64,000 nt of DNA from Candidatus Gillettellia adelgis (GTDB lineage: Bacteria > Pseudomonadota > Gammaproteobacteria > Enterobacterales > Enterobacteriaceae): assembly GCA_020541285.1 (NCBI GenBank), contig CP047043.1, positions 744,001 through 808,000 of the forward strand, written 5' to 3'. Position numbers and translations under genes: made by a program. Shown here one piece after another: positions 57,644 to 64,000 of the stretch. Under the pieces are notes generated by a model. The model saw nothing but the letters and a program-made list of their open reading frames with translations, ran no database searches and was not told the origin of the DNA. The stretch's first letter is position 1, and each line of letters opens with the position of its first letter.

Positions 57644-58081
57644 ATGACAGAAAAACGTAACTGGTTTTTACAACAAATAGGTATTACCCAGTGGACTTTA
57701 CGTCATCCGCATCTATTACAGAATGAAGTAGCCATTATTTTATCTCCGGAAGTACATTTACTGATTGTCGCACATGTCTTACCTAACCCTCATGACCCTT
57801 TGTTTTGCGACGTGCTACGCAGCCTAGGATTAACACCAGTACAAACGTATAGTCTGATGCCGGAACAAGTAAAAGTATTACCTAAAAATATCAAGTGCAA
57901 TAGTTGGTGGCTCGGCGTGGATGAACCACTTTTGATGGATGGCATACAGCTACATAGCAAGGCGCTAGCCCAGCTCTCTCAAAATCCACAGGCTAAACGC
58001 GCCCTTTGGGATCAGATTTATCATTATGAACAATATTTCTACCTTAAGCACAACCGATCTAATAGAAGCCTACAATATTGA
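57644..58081 (+). CDS. holD: DNA polymerase III subunit psi
   Basis: 145 residues (E. coli 137). Psi joins chi (HolC) to the clamp-loader complex and links it to single-strand-binding protein. Matches: KRNWFLQQIGITQWTLR, DPLFCDVLRSLGL, CNSWWLGVDEPL and RALWDQIYHYE. The C-terminus extends about eight residues past E. coli. It overlaps rimI by 56 bp in another frame, as in enterics. Often lost in reduced endosymbiont genomes, so retention is notable. Confidence 0.92.
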   Translation: MTEKRNWFLQQIGITQWTLRHPHLLQNEVAIILSPEVHLLIVAHVLPNPHDPLFCDVLRSLGLTPVQTYSLMPEQVKVLPKNIKCNSWWLGVDEPLLMDGIQLHSKALAQLSQNPQAKRALWDQIYHYEQYFYLKHNRSNRSLQY

Positions 58082-58469
58082 GCAAGCTAGTCATATTTTT
58101 CCTTGGTTAAAAACTGTCTTTCTTACCAACCAAGGCGAACGCTTCCTTAACTTAAAATTAAGCGTCAATAGACAAATGGCAGGCTTCGCTATCACTCAGA
58201 TAATTCTGAATGAGGCATCATTATTGAATATTGCTATTCATCCACAGTGGCAACGTTGTGGATTTGGCTATCATTTACTAGATCAGCTACTTAAAAAACT
58301 AACTAATCGTGGCGTAATTACAGTGTGGCTAGAAGTCCGTGCCTCTAATACAAGGGCGATTGCACTATACAACAAATGCGGGTTTAACCAAGTAACTTTA
58401 CGTCGTAATTATTACCCCAGTATTACTAAGCGTGAAGACGCAATCATTATGGCGATACAACTAGATTAA
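58026..58469 (+). CDS. rimI: Ribosomal protein S18 N-alpha-acetyltransferase
   Basis: 147 residues (E. coli 148). A GNAT-family enzyme that acetylates the N-terminal alanine of ribosomal protein S18. Acetyl-CoA loop QWQRCGFGYHLLDQL; LEVRASNTRAIALYNKCGF and RRNYYPSITKREDAIIMA, which carries the family's late Tyr. It starts inside holD (ATG 58026). In E. coli yjjG lies between rimI and prfC; here only 161 bp separate the two, so yjjG is gone with no visible remnant. Confidence 0.95.
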   Translation: MNNISTLSTTDLIEAYNIEQASHIFPWLKTVFLTNQGERFLNLKLSVNRQMAGFAITQIILNEASLLNIAIHPQWQRCGFGYHLLDQLLKKLTNRGVITVWLEVRASNTRAIALYNKCGFNQVTLRRNYYPSITKREDAIIMAIQLD

Positions 58470-58630
58470 TCAATGTACGATAACGTATGCTCCACTATAA
58501 TACCATTAATTGTCACTACTTAATCAATAAATAAGAACTCAGTTTTATTTGAATATTTACCGCTTTGTTAAATGCTGTTATAATACACTATAATAACATT
58601 GCAGAGCGGGTTAACTATAAGGTTTTAAAC

Positions 58631-60220
58631 ATGCCTCCTAGTAAATTTGCTTGCGAAATCTTGAAAAGAAAAACTTTTGCTATAATTTCACATCCAGATG
58701 CCGGAAAAACTACGATTACTGAAAAGATGCTGCTATTTGGTCGAGTAATTCAAACTGCTGGAACAATAAAAAGTCGCGGTTCAAAGAAATACGCCAAATC
58801 TGATTGGATGGAAATCGAAAAACAGCGTGGAATCTCAATTACTACCTCGGTAATACAGTTCCCATATCGAGAAAGTTTAATTAATTTATTAGATACACCA
58901 GGGCATGAAGATTTTTCCGAAGATACCTACCGCACCCTAACTGCCGTTGATTGCTGCTTAATAGTCATTGATGCCGTTAAAGGAGTTGAAGATCGTACCC
59001 GTAAGCTAATAGAAGTCACGCGCTTGCGTAATACACCACTACTAACTTTTATAAACAAGATGGATCGTGATACCCGAGAACCAATGGAAGTAATCCATGA
59101 AGTAGAACACGAACTTAATATCGCTTGCTCACCCATTACTTGGCCTATAGGTTACGGGAAGTTATTTAAAGGGGTGTATCATTTACACAAGGATATCACT
59201 TACCTCTATCAAACTGGACAAGGTCATATTATTCAGGCGATACGCATCATTCGAGGTTTGTACAACCCAGAGTTAGATGTCGTTCTAGGCGAAGATCTGG
59301 CAGTACAGCTACGTCAATCACTAAAGTTAGTACAGGTTGCACTTTATACATTTAATCAAAAAGCATTCCTTAATGGGTTACTGACACCGGTTTTTTTTGG
59401 TACCGCCTTAGGAAATTTTGGAATAAATCATGTGCTAGATGGTCTAATAGCCTGGGCGCCTTCACCGACCTCTCGAAAAACTAATATCCGTGAAGTAAAA
59501 GCGGAAGAAAAAAAATTCACTGGATTTATATTTAAAATTCAAGCCAATATGAATTCAAAACATCGTGATCGTGTAGCCTTTATGCGTGTAGTATCAGGTC
59601 GATATGAAAAAGGTATGCAACTGTATCACGTGCGAACTGGTAAAAAAGTAGTTATCCCCCATGCGATGACCTTGATGGGCGGAAACCGCTTAAAAATAGA
59701 ACTAGCTTATCCTGGTGATATCATTGGTCTGCATAACCACGGAACCATGCAGATCGGCGATACCTTTACGCAGGGAGAGAATATAAAATTTACCGACATT
59801 CCAAATTTTTCTCCAGAATTGTTCCGCCGCATTCGCTTACAAATTCCACTAAAACAAAAACAATTACTAAAAGGGCTCATGCAACTCTCTGAAGAAGGAG
59901 CAGTACAGGTGTTCTGTCCACTAACCAATAATCATTTGATTATTGGTGTACTTGGTGCGCTACAGTTTGACGTAGTTGTTGCTCGCCTAAAAAACGAATA
60001 TAATGTAGAAGCACTGTATGAATCAGTAAATATCTCAACAGCACGTTGGATTGAGTGCAATGATCTCAGGAAGCTTGCAGACTTTAAGAAAAAAAACGAA
60101 TTGCACTTGGCACTAGATAGTGGAAATAATTTATCTTATATCGCACCCACCTTACTAAATCTCAGTCTAACTCAGAAGCGTTATCCAGCAATCGTATTCC
60201 ATAAAACACGCGAACACTAA
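58631..60220 (+). CDS. prfC: Peptide chain release factor 3
   Basis: 529 residues, exactly the E. coli length. RF3 is a GTPase that recycles RF1 and RF2 from the ribosome after termination. Motifs: [16 protein letters not shown] (G1), [11 protein letters not shown] (G2), [17 protein letters not shown] (G3), FINKMDRD (G4), then [20 protein letters not shown] and [18 protein letters not shown] in domain II, and [11 protein letters not shown] in domain III. The frame is open 22 codons upstream, but ATG 58631 gives the family start and length. A non-essential factor kept intact in a strongly reduced gene set. Confidence 0.97.
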   Translation: MPPSKFACEILKRKTFAIISHPDAGKTTITEKMLLFGRVIQTAGTIKSRGSKKYAKSDWMEIEKQRGISITTSVIQFPYRESLINLLDTPGHEDFSEDTYRTLTAVDCCLIVIDAVKGVEDRTRKLIEVTRLRNTPLLTFINKMDRDTREPMEVIHEVEHELNIACSPITWPIGYGKLFKGVYHLHKDITYLYQTGQGHIIQAIRIIRGLYNPELDVVLGEDLAVQLRQSLKLVQVALYTFNQKAFLNGLLTPVFFGTALGNFGINHVLDGLIAWAPSPTSRKTNIREVKAEEKKFTGFIFKIQANMNSKHRDRVAFMRVVSGRYEKGMQLYHVRTGKKVVIPHAMTLMGGNRLKIELAYPGDIIGLHNHGTMQIGDTFTQGENIKFTDIPNFSPELFRRIRLQIPLKQKQLLKGLMQLSEEGAVQVFCPLTNNHLIIGVLGALQFDVVVARLKNEYNVEALYESVNISTARWIECNDLRKLADFKKKNELHLALDSGNNLSYIAPTLLNLSLTQKRYPAIVFHKTREH

Positions 60221-60507
60221 GAATATCACTGAGGTACTAAGTGATATAAAGTACAGGGAAATTAACGTACAATTCACTATTATTTAATAATATTTATGTT
60301 TTATGAAAAATATGATAAAATCATTTCAAATTTACTTATAAAGATATATACTTAAAGCCGTTTACTTGGATTATATATAAAAAACAAGTGTCCTTAAGAA
60401 TGTTAGGTATTAAACAACATACTTATTTCTGTTGTATGAGACGAATCTAGCCAATTTAATCTATTAATTTATATAAAGTTACATACAATAATCATAAGGA
60501 ACATAAA

Positions 60508-60762
60508 ATGAGCTATAACTTAGCAAAACTTGGCACAGAAGACATCGATAAAATAAATGTAGACCTTGCCGCCTCCGGAGTAGCCTATAAAGAAAGGCAT
60601 AAAATAGCAGTACTCCCGCATATCATTGAACGCACACAACCAATGTATTTACGAAATTATTTCCATGAACGCGTAGCCTATTATCGTATCAAGTCACATA
60701 GTTTTCCATCTCTACCTATGAACAACAATATAAATTATAAAAGACCGCCAATCATGCGATGA
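60508..60762 (+). CDS. holE: DNA polymerase III subunit theta
   Basis: 84 residues; matches E. coli HolE (76): YNLAKLGTEDIDKINVDLAA (E. coli [20 protein letters not shown]), GVAYKERHKIAV (GVAFKERYNMPV), IERTQPMYLRNYFHERVAYY ([20 protein letters not shown]). Theta binds the proofreading subunit epsilon in the polymerase III core. AAGGA lies seven bases before the ATG. The last ~10 residues have no counterpart. In E. coli holE is not near prfC; osmY follows prfC there. A small dispensable subunit that nevertheless survives here. Confidence 0.88.
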   Translation: MSYNLAKLGTEDIDKINVDLAASGVAYKERHKIAVLPHIIERTQPMYLRNYFHERVAYYRIKSHSFPSLPMNNNINYKRPPIMR

Positions 60763-63624
60763 TTCTGACTGAATTACCGACACATTAATACGTCATATGA
60801 TTTATATTTTATCGCTAATGCAAACAATGAACATCGCCTGCAATTATGATTCTAATGCTAGAATAAATGCATATTTTATTTGTCTGATCTCTAAGAATTT
60901 TTTAAGCATGCAGATAAAGCATAATAGTAATCTTTGGTTATCAATTTTTCACTTACACTCGGGTTATAAACCTGTTAAGTTTTTCTGAGGTTTACACTTT
61001 TCAACTATGTTGAAATCTCTATTCTAACTGCTGTAGCAGTTACGCGCATTCACGTAAGCAATAAACATTGTATTGCATGATTGTAATTGTCATACGTCTG
61101 TTTATTTTTATTATCTATTTATGATATATGCATGATCTTCACGCTTTAAAATTAAATATATTTTCTAGTATGAAATGATTATATCAAGAAACTGCATCTG
61201 CCACTCTATTGTATAGAATAGCTTTATTTCATTCAACAATATGACTAGCCTGTCAAGTAAAATCGGCTATGCTAAGTACTTATTTGCAGTAGATGTAATA
61301 ATATATGATGAGGAGTACCGTTTATTAATAAACTTATCAATATGTTATGTATGAAATCAGCAATAATCTTGTGGTATTTCTACTTTAAATCTTCAGTAGG
61401 TATCAGTTACAATATAAAAACTAATCGTATACAGTGATGCAACATCAATAAAGTTACCTATGGTTGTAATAACCATAACGCATAGGACATCCACAGTACT
61501 GTCGTCATAGCATCACGCATTAAAAATGTCGCGAGTTTTTTATAAAATTTTCATAAGACGTCAATTAAGATACAATCATAGATTTCATCATTATCCGATT
61601 ATGCGGAGTGCTCACTCTATTCCACTACTCTAGCTATTTATTCCAAACACTATAAGTTGTATTATTTTAATAAGAAAAACATAAAATACTACATATTATG
61701 ATTGGTATCGTATTTGCGATCATCAGACGATCTCCATATACACGCACTGTGTACTTGTATTGTAAACCTTCTTAAGTCTTAAGGATTTTTCGATTAAAAA
61801 AAGTACGCAATTAATATATAATCAAGGCATTAAAATGTATAACTTACTTATATGTAAGTAGCATGGTTCTCTATTTTACATCACTAGATCTTATAACAGA
61901 TGTAGTCTGCACGACCACTTTCATGTAACGTGAATTACCAGCGCTTTAGCATACTTACACAATTGATGTATACTAAAGAAACACCCCTTGATTATTTAAA
62001 ACTTACAAGAAATATTTTTTAAACATACAGGTTACTAACAGCTATTTTAGGATATATAAAAGGAATTATATACTGTCAATACGATAAAATCGTTTTTTAT
62101 TACACTTTGCGTGAATGCTCTTAATTGACTCCTAACTCCTAATAACGATATGCAAGTTACTTTTCTCCATTTTCTGATTACCATTAATCAGCGCATTCAG
62201 CGACTCACACTATATGTCTACTAGGTATACTCAGGGTTCTACTATTACTCGCCTGGTAGGCATATGTAATAGCGATATCTGTTTTTAAAAAAAACTAAAT
62301 AATCTCATTGCGCAATACATATGAATATTCTTCATATAAGTTTTACCCAATATTTTCTAACTGTTAAGTATTCGTAGCTCTGCGATATAAACCTGCGAAG
62401 TTGTAAATGATTTAACACTTTAGTTTATCTGTTCGTTGTCACATAGTTAAAATTATTATTTTATACATTTATCATGGTCAATGATGCTAAATAAGATGTT
62501 ATAAACCTTGGATACAATAATTACTATAGAACCTGTTTGTTTGAAAATGTTAGAAAAATTTAATGATTGTCTTTCGCCTACTACGTAATGTAGTATCGTA
62601 GTCATATAAAACTAACCATTGAAATTAACGCATTATGATGATCGTAAACTATTAAATACTTATCCTCATTTAATATCTAGCAAAATAAGGATGGAAGGCT
62701 AAAACAGGCAGAAACCAATGTAAATGACACTATCTCTGAACGTATATTGAAAGTATTCACTCTGTAGAGCTCTTACTAAGGTTGTAAATGATATGTAAGT
62801 TAATCAAAATAGCTGCACAGTAAAGTTACTAACTGTGTTATTTCATTACTCTATGTAAAAATTAATATAACGATAGACAAGTCATTGGATTGTAGCACAA
62901 TGCTAATAAAACAAAACGAAAAGCTATTAGTTTATTATATAGAGTTTATATTCGTGCAAAAAGGAAAATATTGTAATAAGTATATAATACAGTAAGAGGA
63001 TTTTATCCTTAAAGCTTATAAGAGGTCCGCAATAAGCATAATATATACTACATACAACATGACAAATACAATCACTTGATGATCTAGCTATTAGTGATTT
63101 GCACTATGATATATGTTATTGATACTAAAACTATTTAAATAGAATCGAATATCTAACGACTGCAAGACAGGCAAGAAACACCCCTGCGTTTCTTTAAATA
63201 AGACTTTCCACTCATCAACGATAGGATTATGCAATCCTTTCTCATATTCATCAGCTGAATAATTATAATGCTAGAAGCAGCTGAATTTATTTCAGCAATT
63301 ACTTTTAATCTATCGTTGCTATTACTGATGTCAAATAAATGAAATACCTAACTCAAACATTAAGAAATGACGGTACTTAAGCCATCAAGGGAATCACATA
63401 GTTTCAAAGCATTTTAGTAGTTGAACTAGTAATATTTGTAAATCAATGTCATATAATTCAGTTCTTGTGTACAATTCACACTGTCACACTACTTTATTAA
63501 AATAATCCAATTAAAATAAATACCTATTCCATGTATAATACTAGCATCATTTCTTTCATTATAAATTTTATTGAATCTAATAAGCTAATTAACGAATAAT
63601 GAATGTATTTAAGGTAACAATAAT
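60763..63624. other. 2.9 kb gene-poor stretch before ychF
   Basis: No intact gene. On the minus strand around 63300-63130 two clean pieces in different frames (NDRLKVIAEINSAA, then DEYEKGLHNPIVDEWKVLF) look like a decayed protein-coding gene I cannot identify. A 63-codon frame at 60797-60988 has no family signature. Confidence 0.4.
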
Positions 63625-64000
63625 ATGGGATTTAAATGTAGTATCATCGGCCTTCCTAATGTAGGAAAATCCACTCTATTTAACGCTTTAACTAAATCGA
63701 ATGTCGAAGTAGCAAATTTCCCTTTCTGCACTATTGCACCCAATACAGGTGTGGTACCGATGCCTGATCCTCGTCTAGATGAATTAGCTAAAATTATTAA
63801 GCCACAGCGTATTTTTCCAACTACTATGGAATTTGTGGATATTGCTGGGTTAGTGAAAGGTGCTTCAAAAGGAGAAGGCCTTGGCAATCAGTTTCTAAAA
63901 AAAATCAGTGAAACTGAAGCTATCGGCCATATAGTGCGCTGCTTTAAAAACGATAAAATCGTTCATGTTAATAATAAAGTTGATCCTGCTAAGGATATCG
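63625..64000 (+). CDS. ychF: Ribosome-binding ATPase YchF (5' part, cut by window end)
   Basis: The first 125 codons of a 363-residue family. An OBG-type P-loop protein that prefers ATP and binds 50S/70S ribosomes. [20 protein letters not shown] contains the P-loop; then [39 protein letters not shown] and [12 protein letters not shown], all matching E. coli YchF. AAGG lies ten bases before the ATG at 63625. In enterics it follows pth directly; here pth is at 23 kb. Confidence 0.97.
   Translation, partial: MGFKCSIIGLPNVGKSTLFNALTKSNVEVANFPFCTIAPNTGVVPMPDPRLDELAKIIKPQRIFPTTMEFVDIAGLVKGASKGEGLGNQFLKKISETEAIGHIVRCFKNDKIVHVNNKVDPAKDI

Noticed and set aside
1-64000. CRISPR arrays, tRNA and rRNA genes, prophage or transposase genes
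   Set aside because: I looked for regular spaced repeats, T-loop GGTTCGAATCC-like words, rRNA words and transposase or integrase motifs and found none. A tRNA scan and an IS search would be decisive and were not possible here.

Overview
The window is an AT-rich piece of a gammaproteobacterial (Enterobacterales) genome in an advanced state of erosion. Every gene I recognise has its closest remembered counterpart in Escherichia, Serratia, Yersinia or Sodalis-type bacteria, and several enteric gene orders survive (bolA/yajG/cyoABCDE; trxA-rho-wecA; lepA-lepB-rnc-era; rsmC/holD-rimI-prfC). Adding up the intact genes I call gives only about 22-23 kb of 64 kb, roughly 35% coding. The rest has no long reading frames, but in places it still reads as heavily mutated enteric genes. 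Near-normal essential genes in a sea of dead DNA is what a host-restricted insect endosymbiont looks like. I cannot name the species. Separate trpE and trpG genes (not a trpGD fusion) point to the Serratia/Yersinia/Sodalis side of the family.

Layout. 1-10 kb: relic of tig, bolA, yajG, relic of ampG, complete cytochrome bo3 operon cyoABCDE. 10-24 kb: isolated hpt, trxA, rho, wecA and pth; wecA sits between two inverted ~720 bp repeats. 24-30 kb: almost empty, with a clear sixA relic. 30-32.4 kb: trpE-trpG with TrpR operator, promoter and attenuator hairpin still in place. 34-38 kb: tusA, mutM relic, yigL, metE relic. 40.6-42.6 kb: divergent relics of srmB and trmN6. 43-48 kb: lepA-lepB-rnc-era operon. 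51.3-55.2 kb: ansP, again between two inverted ~750 bp repeats. 56.4-60.8 kb: rsmC, holD, rimI, prfC, holE. 63.6 kb to the end: start of ychF.

Together the survivors give aerobic energy (bo3 oxidase and heme O synthase), translation and RNA upkeep (lepA, rnc, era, rsmC, rimI, prfC, pth, ychF, tusA, rho), replication accessory subunits (holD, holE), protein export (lepB), purine salvage (hpt), asparagine uptake (ansP) and one metabolic export candidate, anthranilate synthase without the rest of the Trp pathway nearby. Repair, chaperone, helicase and methionine genes (mutM, tig, srmB, metE) are dead. I found no CRISPR array, phage, rRNA, tRNA or recognisable transposase. I did not find a clearly new biological system. 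The most unusual structures are the two gene-flanking inverted repeats and the selectively preserved trp control region.
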